From JANMMJ01 sp964543235 (GTDB lineage Bacteria > Pseudomonadota > Alphaproteobacteria > Rhizobiales > Aestuariivirgaceae), in the NCBI GenBank assembly GCA_964543235.1, contig CAZIXE010000029.1, positions 1 to 45,763 of the forward strand: 45,763 nt of DNA, read 5' to 3'. Positions within the stretch are counted from its first letter, which is position 1, and each line of letters begins with the position of its first letter. Made by a program: the position numbers and the translations under genes. The notes under the pieces are model-generated. The model was not told the DNA's origin. It saw only the letters and a list, made by a program, of their open reading frames with translations, and did no database searches. Positions 1-8,399 of the stretch are shown piece after piece.

Positions 1-953
1 TGGTCGGTGACGCGTCCCTGCGGGAAATTGTAGGTGCGGATGCGCTCCGAGCGGTCGCCTGAGCCCACCTGGCCGCGCCGCGCTGCCGAGCGCGCGGCGT
101 CGAGCCGTTCGCGCTCGCGCTCATAGAGCCTGGCCCGCAGGATCTTCATCGCCTTGTTCTTGTTCTTGAGTTGCGACTTCTCATCCTGCTGGGCCACCAC
201 GATGCCGCTCGGCAGATGCGTGATGCGCACCGCCGAGTCGGTGGTGTTGACCGACTGCCCGCCGGGGCCGGACGAGCGGTAGACATCGATCCTGAGATCC
301 TTCTCCTCGATCTGGATGTCGACTTCCTCCGCTTCCGGCAGAACCGCAACAGTTGCCGCCGAGGTGTGGATGCGGCCCTGCGCTTCTGTTTCGGGGACTC
401 TTTGCACCCGGTGCACGCCGGACTCGAACTTGAGATGGGCGTAAACGCCCGCCCCCGATATCGCGGCGATGATCTCCTTGTAGCCGCCATGTTCGCCGTC
501 GCTGGCCGAGATCACCTCGACCCGCCAGCCCTTGAAAGCTGCATAGCGCTGATACATGCGGAACAGATCGCCGGCGAAAATCGCCGCCTCGTCGCCGCCG
601 GTGCCGGCCCGGACCTCGAGAATGACGTTGCGGTCGTCGGCGGCATCCTTCGGCAGCAGCAGGATCGCCATGTCGCGCTCCAGCCCGCCGATGCGCTGCT
701 CGAGCTCAGCCAGTTCCGCCTGCGCCATAGCTGCCAGGTCGGCATCGCCGGAGGCCAGCATCTCCCGGGCGCCGTCGCGGTCGGCATAGGCCTTCTTGAG
801 CGCCTGCGCCGCCTTGGCGGCCGGTCCCAGCTCGGCATATTCCTTCGACAGCCGGACAAATGCTTCGCCGCCGGGCGCAGCCGCAAGCTGGGCCTCGGTT
901 TCCGCATAGCGCGCAATCAGGCGATCGAGCTTTTCGACGGCGATGGGCTTCAT
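1..953 (-). CDS. prfA: Peptide chain release factor 1 (3' end outside window)
   Basis: Class I release factor that reads UAA/UAG in the ribosomal A site and triggers peptidyl-tRNA hydrolysis. The translation starts MKPIAVEKLDRLIARY and carries the catalytic GGQ loop in the context SSGPGGQSVNT, plus the RF1-type codon-recognition tripeptide P-x-T (here PET, before EAQGRIHTS). Those features separate it from RF2, which has SPF. About 317 residues are present. The frame is open at base 1, so roughly the last 40 residues lie outside the window. The ATG at 951-953 is the natural family start. It lies 55 bp downstream of the RodZ-like gene on the same strand and may be co-transcribed with it. In many alphaproteobacteria prmC follows, which cannot be seen here. 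Identification is firm. Confidence 0.96.
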   Translation of the reverse strand, partial: MKPIAVEKLDRLIARYAETEAQLAAAPGGEAFVRLSKEYAELGPAAKAAQALKKAYADRDGAREMLASGDADLAAMAQAELAELEQRIGGLERDMAILLLPKDAADDRNVILEVRAGTGGDEAAIFAGDLFRMYQRYAAFKGWRVEVISASDGEHGGYKEIIAAISGAGVYAHLKFESGVHRVQRVPETEAQGRIHTSAATVAVLPEAEEVDIQIEEKDLRIDVYRSSGPGGQSVNTTDSAVRITHLPSGIVVAQQDEKSQLKNKNKAMKILRARLYERERERLDAARSAARRGQVGSGDRSERIRTYNFPQGRVTD

Positions 954-1008
954 GGCCCGGCGCTTCTAGCCGAGCCGGACCGCTTCGAAAAGATGCCACT
1001 TGCGAGGG

Positions 1009-2097
1009 TCAGCCCGGCTGGTCGAGCAGTTTGACGTCGAGCGGACGCCCGACCAGGATCTCCCCGGGCGGTCCCAGTATGCCCTTTTCCTTGCCGTCGA
1101 TCAGATAGGCCAGCAGCCCCCCGTCACGGGCGATCACCACCAGCCCCTCGCGGTCGGGAACCTGGTAGGTATCGCCGGCCATCAGCATCTGCGTCATCAC
1201 CACATTGCCGGCGGAATCCTCGATCCTGACCCACACCGGCCCTTTCGCCCGGAGCGTCAGGCGCGAGGGCGCTTCTCCCGCGGCGGCAGGCGCAACCTGG
1301 CTGCCCGGCGCGATGCTGGCGGTCACCTCTGCAGAGGCCTGCGGACTGCCGTCTTCACCCGCCGGCTCTGCGCCCGCGACGTTCTGGGCGATCAGCGCGG
1401 TCAGGCCGTCAAGTTCTTCGGCGGCCGCCGTCTCGGCCGCCGGAGGCGCAATGACCGACACCTCCTGCGGCGGCGCGGCTTCCGGCATGGCCTGCTGTTC
1501 CGCCGCCGGAGCCGGCACTTCCACCTGGGCAGTCTGTGGCAGCCGTCCGCCATCGCCGCCATCGAGCATCAGGAAACTGGCGCCGGCAAAGATCGCCACA
1601 GCCGCCATCAGGCAGGCGGCGGCGCCGCCCGGACCGCCCGGGAATGACCCGACATGCAAATCGAAGCGCGGCAGGCGCGGGAATTTCCCGAATTTGAGAA
1701 TGAGGGCGCTCGACAGCGGCCCCGGGTTGGCAGGATGCGCCGCCGACTTTGCCCCTGCCGGTTTCGGCAGGATTGCGGCGTAGTGGTGGATCAGCGGTTC
1801 GGGATCGAAACCGAGATAATGCGCATAATAGCCCACCATGTTGAGCGCATCGGCGCGGTTGGGCATGCGTGTGAGATCTCCGAGTTCGATGGCCTCGAGA
1901 TGATAGGCGTGCAGGCCCGTGGCCTCGCTGGCCTCTTCGAGGCTGAGCCCGAGCCGCTCGCGCTCGCGCTGCAGGAACCACCCCGCCTCCCCCGCGGGAT
2001 TCTGCGAACCATCTGGTCTGTCACGGTAATTTGCCTGTCCGATCGGTTCGGCGTCAGTGAACTCGGCCGCATCCGGCCCAACCTGGGAGAAATCCAT
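1009..2097 (-). CDS. RodZ-like helix-turn-helix membrane protein
   Basis: 362 residues with the RodZ layout. There is a cytoplasmic helix-turn-helix of the HTH_25 type at about residues 38-105 (LQRERERLGLSLEEASEATG), and a single membrane segment at about 158-178. A long Ala/Pro/Glu-rich linker follows, then a C-terminal DUF4115-type beta domain at about 283-360 (RLTLRAKGPVWVRIEDSAG). RodZ in other bacteria links MreB to the elongation machinery, and many alphaproteobacterial paralogues are annotated only as HTH/DUF4115 proteins. Cell-shape function is therefore inferred from architecture. It is transcribed toward prfA. A TTAACCAT octamer, matching a CtrA half-site, sits at 2151-2158 upstream but may be chance. 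No neighbouring mre genes are present to strengthen the role. Confidence 0.82.
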   Translation of the reverse strand: MDFSQVGPDAAEFTDAEPIGQANYRDRPDGSQNPAGEAGWFLQRERERLGLSLEEASEATGLHAYHLEAIELGDLTRMPNRADALNMVGYYAHYLGFDPEPLIHHYAAILPKPAGAKSAAHPANPGPLSSALILKFGKFPRLPRFDLHVGSFPGGPGGAAACLMAAVAIFAGASFLMLDGGDGGRLPQTAQVEVPAPAAEQQAMPEAAPPQEVSVIAPPAAETAAAEELDGLTALIAQNVAGAEPAGEDGSPQASAEVTASIAPGSQVAPAAAGEAPSRLTLRAKGPVWVRIEDSAGNVVMTQMLMAGDTYQVPDREGLVVIARDGGLLAYLIDGKEKGILGPPGEILVGRPLDVKLLDQPG

Positions 2098-2195
2098 ACC
2101 ACCACACTCGCTAACACACAGGCCCCCACAGCCTGCCGACTGTCCTGCGGTTAACCATGCCTGATAATGGTTGCGAGATGGCTAATGAGCCGAGC

Positions 2196-3416
2196 CTACG
2201 AACCGAGCGCCCGCCGGCGGGCCGCCAGCGTCCTGAGCCTGAGCGCATTGAGCCGGATGAAGCCGGCCGCGTCCTTCTGGTCATAGGCGCCGCGGTCGTC
2301 CTCGAAGGTGACGAGCTCGTTCGAGTAGAGCGATTTCGGCGACTTGCGGCCGGACACGACGACATTGCCCTTGTAAAGCTTGAGCCGGACCGTGCCCTCG
2401 ACGCTCTCCTGGGACTTGTCGATCAGCGCCTGCAGCATCTCGCGTTCGGGCGCGAACCAGAAGCCGTAATAGACAAGCTCCGCATAGCGCGGCATGAGCG
2501 AGTCCTTGAGATGGGCCGCCTCACGATCGAGGGTGAGCGATTCGATCGCCCGGTGTGCAGCATGGAGGATGGTGCCGCCCGGCGTCTCGTAGATGCCGCG
2601 TGACTTCATGCCGACGAACCGGTTCTCGACGAGATCGATGCGGCCAATGCCGTTGTCGCGGCCGAGATCGTTGAGCGCTGCGAACAGGCTGGCCGGACTC
2701 ATCGCTTTGCCGTCGAGGGCCACCGGGTCGCCTTTCTTGTACTCGATCTCGACATGGGTCGGCTTGTCCGGCGCTTCCTCCGGCGCCACGGTGCGCTGAT
2801 AGACGTAAGGCGGCGCTTCCTCCCAGGGGTCCTCCAGCACCTTGCCCTCGGAGGAGGAATGCAGCAGGTTGGCATCGACCGAGAACGGCGCCTCGCCGCG
2901 TTTGTCCTTGGGCACCGGGATCTGGTGCTTCTCGGCGAAGTCGATGAGGTCGGTGCGGCTCTTGAAGGTCCATTCCCGCCACGGCGCGATGATCCTGATG
3001 TCGGGATTGAGGGCGAGCGCGGTGAGTTCGAAGCGCACCTGGTCATTGCCCTTGCCGGTGGCGCCATGGGCGATGGCATCGGCACCCGTCTCGGCGGCAA
3101 TCTCGATGAGCCGCTTGGCGATCAGCGGCCGGGCAATCGAGGTGCCGAGCAGATAGACCCCTTCGTACAGCGCATTGGCCCGGAACATCGGGAAGACGAA
3201 GTCGCGGATAAACTCCTCTCGCAGGTCCTCGATGTAGATCTCCTTGATCCCCAGCATCTCGGCTTTCTTGCGCGCCGGCTCGAGTTCGCCGCCCTGGCCG
3301 AGATCGGCGGTGAAGGTCACCACCTCGGCGCCGTATTCCGTCTGCAGCCACTTGAGGATGATCGACGTATCAAGCCCGCCCGAATAGGCCAGCACCACTT
3401 TCTTCACCTTCTTCAT
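2196..3416 (-). CDS. argG: Argininosuccinate synthase
   Basis: Condenses citrulline and aspartate with ATP to argininosuccinate, the penultimate step of arginine synthesis, in the cytoplasm. The 406-residue product has normal family length. It opens with the N-type ATP pyrophosphatase loop (AYSGGLDTS, residues 10-18) and has the conserved segments GATGKGNDQVRFE, SVDANLLHSSSEG and YETPGGTILHAAHRA. The ATG start gives the standard MKKVKKVVLAYSGG terminus. It stands alone, 81 bp downstream of a LysR gene on the same strand. The next enzyme, argH, is in the same window at 18.9 kb but not in an operon with it. Confidence 0.98.
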   Translation of the reverse strand: MKKVKKVVLAYSGGLDTSIILKWLQTEYGAEVVTFTADLGQGGELEPARKKAEMLGIKEIYIEDLREEFIRDFVFPMFRANALYEGVYLLGTSIARPLIAKRLIEIAAETGADAIAHGATGKGNDQVRFELTALALNPDIRIIAPWREWTFKSRTDLIDFAEKHQIPVPKDKRGEAPFSVDANLLHSSSEGKVLEDPWEEAPPYVYQRTVAPEEAPDKPTHVEIEYKKGDPVALDGKAMSPASLFAALNDLGRDNGIGRIDLVENRFVGMKSRGIYETPGGTILHAAHRAIESLTLDREAAHLKDSLMPRYAELVYYGFWFAPEREMLQALIDKSQESVEGTVRLKLYKGNVVVSGRKSPKSLYSNELVTFEDDRGAYDQKDAAGFIRLNALRLRTLAARRRALGS

Positions 3417-3497
3417 TCCCGTCCTCCGCCGGCAGCAATCGCGCCACGTCTGTAGTCAAGGACGGACGGTCCCACAAGCGCCATCGGCAGCGCGGCG

Positions 3498-4412
3498 CTA
3501 CGGTGGGGCCGCGGCAGGGTCCCTGCTGTCTTTGTGGCGCGCCTCCGCGAACAGCCAGTCGCGGAAAGCCCGTACCTTGGGGCGCGCGAGGGATTGCGGC
3601 GGATAGACGACGTAATAGGCAAGGTCGGAGGGCAGGCTCAGATTGAACAGTCTGACCAGCCGCCCCTCCTGCAGGTCGTCGGCGATCAGTGCACTGCGCC
3701 CGAGCACGATCCCCTCCCCCTGGACCGCCGCCTGGACCGCGTGGACCGATGACTCGAACCGCGGTCCGCGATGCGCGTCCACCCCCTCGACACCGGCGCT
3801 CCTGAGCCAGGTCGCCCAGTCGATCTCGAAATCGTCGTGGATCAGCGTGTGATACTTGAGGTCCTCCGGACGGTTGAGCGGCTGCGGTCCCTGGAGCAGG
3901 GACGGACTGCTCACCGGCGCCAGTTCCTCCCTGAGCAGCAGCTCGGCTGTCAGCCGCGGATAGCGGCCGCGGCCGTAGCGGATGGCGATGTCGATACCGT
4001 CGTTCACGAAATCGGCAAGCTTTGGCGACGATGTCAGCCGCACATCGATGTCGGGATGCTCTCTCCGGAACCTGTAGAGCCGCGGCAGCAACCATTTCGA
4101 AGCGAAGGAATCGAGCGTGGTGACATTGAGCACGCCCTGCGAAAGCTGGTCACGGATGGCCACCGTGGCCGCCGCCAGGCGGTCCAGCGTGTCGCGTACC
4201 GCAATCGCATAGCTGGCACCGGCCGGCGTCAATTGCACCAGCCGCGTCCCGCGCGTGAAGAGCGGCAGGCCAAGATCGTCCTCAAGGTGCCGGATGGCCC
4301 GGCTTACGGCGCCGTGGGTCACGTTGAGTTCGTCGGCAGCCCTCGAGAAGCTGAGGAGCCGCGCGGCCGCTTCGAAACTCCTGAGCGTCGTGAGGGGCGG
4401 CAGCTTGCGCAT
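3498..4412 (-). CDS. LysR-family transcriptional regulator, GcvA-like
   Basis: 304 residues. The N-terminal winged helix-turn-helix (about 5-65, with FSRAADELNVTHGAVSRAIRHLE) is followed by a LysR substrate-binding domain (about 90-295). The start (MRKLPPLTTLRSFEAAARLLSF) and the VTHGAVSRAI recognition helix are typical of the GcvA subgroup. The regulated gene and effector are unknown. GcvA itself responds to glycine in enterobacteria, but no gcv genes are adjacent. A perfect inverted repeat with a T-N11-A core lies 14-36 bp upstream of the ATG, which suggests autoregulation. The divergent neighbour is a DUF1127 protein, whose promoter could share the site. Confidence 0.9.
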   Translation of the reverse strand: MRKLPPLTTLRSFEAAARLLSFSRAADELNVTHGAVSRAIRHLEDDLGLPLFTRGTRLVQLTPAGASYAIAVRDTLDRLAAATVAIRDQLSQGVLNVTTLDSFASKWLLPRLYRFRREHPDIDVRLTSSPKLADFVNDGIDIAIRYGRGRYPRLTAELLLREELAPVSSPSLLQGPQPLNRPEDLKYHTLIHDDFEIDWATWLRSAGVEGVDAHRGPRFESSVHAVQAAVQGEGIVLGRSALIADDLQEGRLVRLFNLSLPSDLAYYVVYPPQSLARPKVRAFRDWLFAEARHKDSRDPAAAPP

Positions 4413-4425
4413 GTGCGGCTATCTC

Positions 4426-4448
4426 ATTTGTGAGTTCTAATCACAAAT
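4426..4448. promoter_or_regulatory. Inverted repeat, candidate LysR operator
   Basis: Arms ATTTGTGA (4426-4433) and TCACAAAT (4441-4448) are perfectly complementary around a 7-bp spacer. They contain the T-N11-A arrangement of LysR boxes (T at 4431, A at 4443). The site is directly upstream of the LysR start codon and in the only gap shared with the divergent DUF1127 gene. LysR proteins commonly bind such a site in their own promoter. The assignment to this protein is inference. Confidence 0.55.
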
Positions 4449-4552
4449 AGATTGCCCATTACTCGTTTGCGGTGTCAACCGGGAATCCGCATATTCGCCG
4501 TCATCAGCGATGCCGAGGCCGTTGGCCAGGGCCAAGATCGAAGGAGATGCAA

Positions 4553-4765
4553 ATGTCAATTGTGAGAATTTATGACACCTCCAAGGCCGCACAGCAGTCC
4601 CTCGGTGGCGGTGTCCTGGGTCTCGCCAGTTCCGTACTGGCGCGTGTTCGCAACCGCCGGCAGATGAACTACCTTCTTTCGCTGCCGGACTATCAGTTGA
4701 AGGACATCGGCCTCCAGCGCGGCGATATCCAGCGTGAAGCCCTGAAGCCCCTCTGGCGTGATTAG
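4553..4765 (+). CDS. Small DUF1127 domain protein
   Basis: 70 residues. The C-terminal half has the DUF1127/YjiS-like motif: an Arg-rich helix (VRNRRQMNYLLSLPDYQLKD), then IGLQRGDIQ. Proteins of this type are abundant in alphaproteobacteria, and some act as small regulators of RNA turnover or of phosphate and C1 metabolism. The role here is unknown. The ATG at 4553 is chosen because AAGGAG (4541-4546) lies 6 nt before it. An ATG at 4547 directly abuts that ribosome binding site and is less likely. It is divergent from the LysR gene, with about 140 bp between them that include a possible LysR operator. Confidence 0.85.
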   Translation: MSIVRIYDTSKAAQQSLGGGVLGLASSVLARVRNRRQMNYLLSLPDYQLKDIGLQRGDIQREALKPLWRD

Positions 4766-4855
4766 GATCGTCAGGACAGGGTGGCGAGGCCTTTCGCTGA
4801 AACAGCAGTTGCACACGCAAGACTTGCCGGGCACGGCCCGGCAAGACCCGGCTGG

Positions 4856-6727
4856 CTAAGCCAGTGCCCGCGTCATCAGGTCCGACATCCGCCTGGCAAA
4901 GGCGGGGGCATCGACCACCGCTTCGCCCTCGAGGATATGTGCCTGGTCGAGCAGCAGCCAGGCTGCGTCGGTGATCTCCGGGCAGGCGCCCTTTGCCTTG
5001 GCCGTTTGAGCGAGCCTCGTGATCAGCGGATGCGACGGGTTGATCTCCAGCACCGGGGCGCTGAGTGTGACGCCCGTGGTCTTCTGGCGCGCCAGCAGCC
5101 GCTCCAGGGTACGGTCGAGGTGGCTGTCATTGACGAGACAGACCGCGCTGTCGGTGAGACGCGACGACTTGCGCACATCCTGCACCTTCTCGCCCAGTGC
5201 CTGTTTCACGGCGGCAATCAGCGTCCCGATAGCGCTCGCCTCGGCCTCCACCTGCTTCTTCTCGTGCTTGAGCGGGATCTGGTCGAGATCGGCCGCCCCC
5301 TGGGTGATCGACTTGAACGGCTTGCCGTCGAAGCCGAGCGCCGTTCTCACCCAGAAGCCGTCGACCGGGTCGGTGAGCAGCAGGACCTCGATGTCGCGTG
5401 ACCGGTATCCTTCAAGCTGCGGGCTCGCGGCGGCCTTTGCGGCATCATCGGCGGTCAGATAGTAGATGGCCTTCTGGTTTTCCTTCAGTCCCGCCACATA
5501 GTCCTTGAGCGAGACGCTGTCGCCCTTCGTCGTCTTGAAACGGGCGATCTCGAACAGCTGGTCGCGCCGCTCCATGTCCTCGTAGATGCCCTCCTTGATG
5601 ACCGGGCCGAATATGTCCCAGACCTTGGCGAAGGTCGCGGCATCTGTCTCGGCAAGCTTCTTGAGTTCCGCCAGTACCTTGTTGGTGACCGCCTTGCGGA
5701 TCGCCGCGACCTGCGGATTGTTTTGCAGCATCTCGCGCGAGATGTTGAGCGGCATGTCTTCGGAATCGATGACGCCCCGCACGAACCTGAGATAGGCCGG
5801 CAGCAGGGCGGCCTCGTCGGTGATGAAGATGCGCTTGACATAGAGCTTCTGGCGGCCGACGCGCTCGGGATCGTAGAGATCGAAAGGCCGCTCGCCCGGC
5901 ACATAGAGCAGCACGGTATATTCGTTACGCCCCTCGGCCCGGTAATGCAGTGTCAGGGCCGGCTCCGCCGTGGTGCCCGCGAGATCGCTGAGGAATTCCT
6001 TGTGCTGATCGGCCGTGACTTCGGCCCTTGGCCGCATCCAGATGGCGCTCGCCTGGTTGATCTGGCGCGAGGTTTGCTTGTCGATCGCCAGCATGATGGG
6101 ATGCGCCACATGGTCCGAATAGGCCTTCACAACCTGTTCGATTTTCCAGGTCTCGAGGAACTCGGCGGCATCATCCTTGAGATGGAGCACGACCCGGGTT
6201 CCGCGCGCCGGCCCGTCTTCCGCCTCGTCCACGCTGAAGCTGCCCTCGCCGGTCGATGACCAGACATGTGCCTTGTCCTCGCCGGCCCGGTGCGAGATGA
6301 CATCGACTCGGGAAGCGACAATGAAGGCCGAATAGAAACCGACGCCGAACTGGCCGATGAGCCGCAGATCGCCCTGTCCCGCCCCCGCCCGTTCCACGAA
6401 GGCCTGGGTGCCTGATTTTGCGATGGTGCCCAGATTGTCGATGAGTTCCTCCCGGCCCATGCCGATGCCGTTGTCGGCTACCGTCAGCGTCTTGGCGCCC
6501 TTGTCCGGGGTAATGGTGATCTTGAGCTGGGGATCATCGCCAAGCAGCTGCGGCTGGTTGATCGCCTCGTAGCGCAGCTTGTCGCAGGCGTCGGCGGCAT
6601 TGGAAATCAGTTCGCGCAGGAACACATCGCGGTCCGAATAGACCGAGTGGACCATCAGGTGCAGGAGCTTGGCCACTTCGGCCTGGAACTGGTGCGTGTC
6701 CCCATGCTGAGCGGTGTTGACCGTCAT
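4856..6727 (-). CDS. htpG: Molecular chaperone HtpG (Hsp90)
   Basis: Cytoplasmic ATP-dependent Hsp90-family chaperone. The 623-residue product matches the usual HtpG length. It shows the GHKL ATPase motifs ELISNAADACDKLRYEA, DNGIGM and GQFGVGFYSAFIVA, followed by the middle domain (NISREMLQNN) and the C-terminal dimerisation region. It is monocistronic. The gap upstream holds a strong 9-bp hairpin (6807-6829) within about 80-100 nt of the start. I could not recognise a convincing heat-shock sigma-32 promoter by eye. Confidence 0.98.
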   Translation of the reverse strand: MTVNTAQHGDTHQFQAEVAKLLHLMVHSVYSDRDVFLRELISNAADACDKLRYEAINQPQLLGDDPQLKITITPDKGAKTLTVADNGIGMGREELIDNLGTIAKSGTQAFVERAGAGQGDLRLIGQFGVGFYSAFIVASRVDVISHRAGEDKAHVWSSTGEGSFSVDEAEDGPARGTRVVLHLKDDAAEFLETWKIEQVVKAYSDHVAHPIMLAIDKQTSRQINQASAIWMRPRAEVTADQHKEFLSDLAGTTAEPALTLHYRAEGRNEYTVLLYVPGERPFDLYDPERVGRQKLYVKRIFITDEAALLPAYLRFVRGVIDSEDMPLNISREMLQNNPQVAAIRKAVTNKVLAELKKLAETDAATFAKVWDIFGPVIKEGIYEDMERRDQLFEIARFKTTKGDSVSLKDYVAGLKENQKAIYYLTADDAAKAAASPQLEGYRSRDIEVLLLTDPVDGFWVRTALGFDGKPFKSITQGAADLDQIPLKHEKKQVEAEASAIGTLIAAVKQALGEKVQDVRKSSRLTDSAVCLVNDSHLDRTLERLLARQKTTGVTLSAPVLEINPSHPLITRLAQTAKAKGACPEITDAAWLLLDQAHILEGEAVVDAPAFARRMSDLMTRALA

Positions 6728-7094
6728 CTTGCCCTCGAAGAAGTGTTCGTGATGGCTTGCGATATCGGGGCAGCGGGGCGGCAGGTCAACCCCCCGCCAA
6801 AGGAAACGGCCGGGGTGGTCCCGGCCGTCAAACTCCGAACTGACGCCTCACTCACTTTTGAGAATGGGGATAGGGGTAGGCCCGGCCAAATCTGTGGCAA
6901 CGGGGGCTGGGGGGCTGAGATTTCCGAGGCCGTGATCCAACCGGGCCCTTAGAGGCAACGCTACTCTTATCGCTGTTCAAGCGGGCGAGAGCTTGATCGG
7001 AATGTGTCGGAAATAGGGTTTTTAGCTTACAACTTGCAAAGCTTGCGCGGCAGGTCCATCATTCTTGAATTCCTCACCGTACCGGGAGGCAGAT
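6728..7094. other. Divergent gap htpG / DUF2794 with a leader hairpin
   Basis: This 367-bp gap holds no gene that I can support. On the htpG side is a perfect hairpin: ACGGCCGGG (6807-6815), loop GTGGT, CCCGGCCGT (6821-6829). Read on the minus strand it is followed by a T-rich stretch (TTTCCTTT), so it could act as a weak terminator or attenuator in the htpG leader. Promoters for both genes must lie here, but none matches a consensus well enough to call. Confidence 0.5.
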
Positions 7095-7490
7095 GTGGGT
7101 GACCTGGAACCGATAGTTCCATTCCGGCCGCGGGACTCTGGCAGCGGACCGGAAAATTACCAAACCAGAACCTTGAACGGCGCCGCTGCTCCATCGGTGG
7201 CTTTCGACCGTAAAGAACTCAATCTCATTCTGTCGGTCTATGGCGAGAGGGTCGCCCAGGGTGAATGGCGCGACTACGCCATCGACTTCGGCCGCGACAG
7301 CGCCACCTTTTCCATCTTCCGCAGGACCAGCGAGGTGCCGCTCTACCGGATCGTCAAGGACCCGGCGCTGGCCCGCAAGCAGGGTGCCTATTCGGTGATT
7401 GCCCAGGGCGGCTACATCCTCAGGCGCGGCCACGACCTGGCCCAGGTTCTGAAGGCGCTCCTGAAGCAGCCGAAACTCGCAACGGTGTGA
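7095..7490 (+). CDS. DUF2794 family protein
   Basis: 131-residue protein of unknown function, recognised as DUF2794 by its central block (LILSVYGERVAQGEWRDYAI) and the following basic segment (FSIFRRTSEVPLYRIVKDP). The family is largely confined to alphaproteobacteria. No signal peptide or membrane segment is visible. The GTG at 7095 is preferred because GGAGG (7085-7089) is 5 nt before it. An in-frame TTG at 7065 would add ten residues but lacks a ribosome binding site. It is monocistronic and followed by a strong stem-loop terminator shared with the convergent Bax-inhibitor gene. Confidence 0.85.
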   Translation: MGDLEPIVPFRPRDSGSGPENYQTRTLNGAAAPSVAFDRKELNLILSVYGERVAQGEWRDYAIDFGRDSATFSIFRRTSEVPLYRIVKDPALARKQGAYSVIAQGGYILRRGHDLAQVLKALLKQPKLATV

Positions 7491-7511
7491 CCGGCCCGCC
7501 CCGAATGCAGA

Positions 7512-7536
7512 AACCCCGGGCCATGGGCCCGGGGTT
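7512..7536. terminator. Stem-loop between convergent genes
   Basis: An 11-bp perfect stem, AACCCCGGGCC (7512-7522) and GGCCCGGGGTT (7526-7536), with loop ATG. It lies between the ends of the DUF2794 gene and the convergent Bax-inhibitor-1 gene. There is no long T-run, but the A/T-flanked GC stem could act in both directions. Confidence 0.65.
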
Positions 7537-7561
7537 CCGAAAGGCGTCGGGGCTCCGGCGC

Positions 7562-8299
7562 TTATTCGGAGCGCATGATGCCCAGAATGTTCAGGATGTG
7601 AACGAACAGCGTGACGAAGCTGCCATAGAGCATGAACGCGCCGAAGATCGACTTCGAGCGGGCCACGCCCGGCATGTCGCCTTCCACGTACATCTCCTTG
7701 ATCTGCTGCGTTTCATAGGCAGTGATCGCCGAGAACAGCAGCACCACGGCAATCGAGGTGATAAGGCTGAACATGGTGCTGGCGAAGAAGATCGCGTTCA
7801 CCACGATGGCGATGATCAGCCCGATGGCGGCCATCATGAAGAAGCCGGCAAATCCCGACAGGTCGCGCTTGGTCACATAGCCGGCCAGGCTGGTCGCGCC
7901 GAACGTGGCGGCGGTGATGGCGAGCGCCCGGAACACCAGTGAGCCGCCGTCGAGTGCCAGAAAATAGGCGACCATCGGCGAAATCAGCAGGCCCCACAGG
8001 CCCGCATAGCCCCAATAGGCGGCATGCGCCATGGCCGGGTTGCCGGAGAAGATGAGGCGCGGCGCGAAGAAGCCAAGTCCGAGCACGCCAATGAACAGCA
8101 CCCACTTCATCGGGCCGCCGGCGATGGTCATCATCAGCGCCGGATTGGCCGCCATGAACAGCGTGACGATCGCCGTAAAGGCGACGCCGAGCGCCATGTA
8201 GTTGTAAACGCCCAGCATGTAAGAGCGCAGACCCGCATCGATCTCGGCGCGCGTACCGGCTCTCGTCTGGACTTGGGTCTGGTATCTCATCTCAGCCAT
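7562..8299 (-). CDS. Bax inhibitor-1 / YbhL family membrane protein
   Basis: 245-residue polytopic inner-membrane protein with about seven hydrophobic segments. The family ending is acidic and cytoplasmic (ITAYETQQIKEMY, then MLYGSFVTLFVHILNILGIM). Homologues (YccA, YbhL, YetJ) are pH-sensitive calcium-leak or FtsH-interacting proteins; the specific role here is unknown. The ATG at 8299 is chosen over a start 69 bp further upstream because GGAGGG is placed 9 nt before it and family members start MAEMRYQTQ-like. The 5' leader contains a hairpin, consistent with the ybhL RNA motif known from alphaproteobacteria. Confidence 0.93.
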   Translation of the reverse strand: MAEMRYQTQVQTRAGTRAEIDAGLRSYMLGVYNYMALGVAFTAIVTLFMAANPALMMTIAGGPMKWVLFIGVLGLGFFAPRLIFSGNPAMAHAAYWGYAGLWGLLISPMVAYFLALDGGSLVFRALAITAATFGATSLAGYVTKRDLSGFAGFFMMAAIGLIIAIVVNAIFFASTMFSLITSIAVVLLFSAITAYETQQIKEMYVEGDMPGVARSKSIFGAFMLYGSFVTLFVHILNILGIMRSE

Positions 8300-8336
8300 T
8301 AAGGTGCTCCCTCCAGGGTGTTTGTATCCATGCTCC

Positions 8337-8361
8337 CGGAATGTGGTTGCGCCGCATTCCG
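8337..8361 (-). ncRNA. Candidate ybhL-type leader hairpin
   Basis: In the mRNA sense (minus strand), CGGAATG pairs with CATTCCG across an 11-nt loop CGGCGCAACCA, ending 37 nt before the start codon of the Bax-inhibitor-1 (YbhL) gene. A short conserved stem-loop motif named ybhL is established upstream of this gene family in Rhizobiales. I infer membership from position and shape. I cannot check the consensus loop from memory. Confidence 0.5.
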
Positions 8362-8399
8362 CCTTCAAGTGAATGTTTCGTAACGCCGATTATATGCAG

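Noticed and set aside
2151..2158. TTAACCAT, a CtrA half-site, upstream of the RodZ-like gene
   Set aside because: A single octamer without the paired TTAA site; one chance match in a window of this size is not surprising.
6830..6990. Heat-shock sigma-32 promoter of htpG
   Set aside because: CTTGAA and CCCCAT-like strings exist on the minus strand, but no pair has acceptable spacing.
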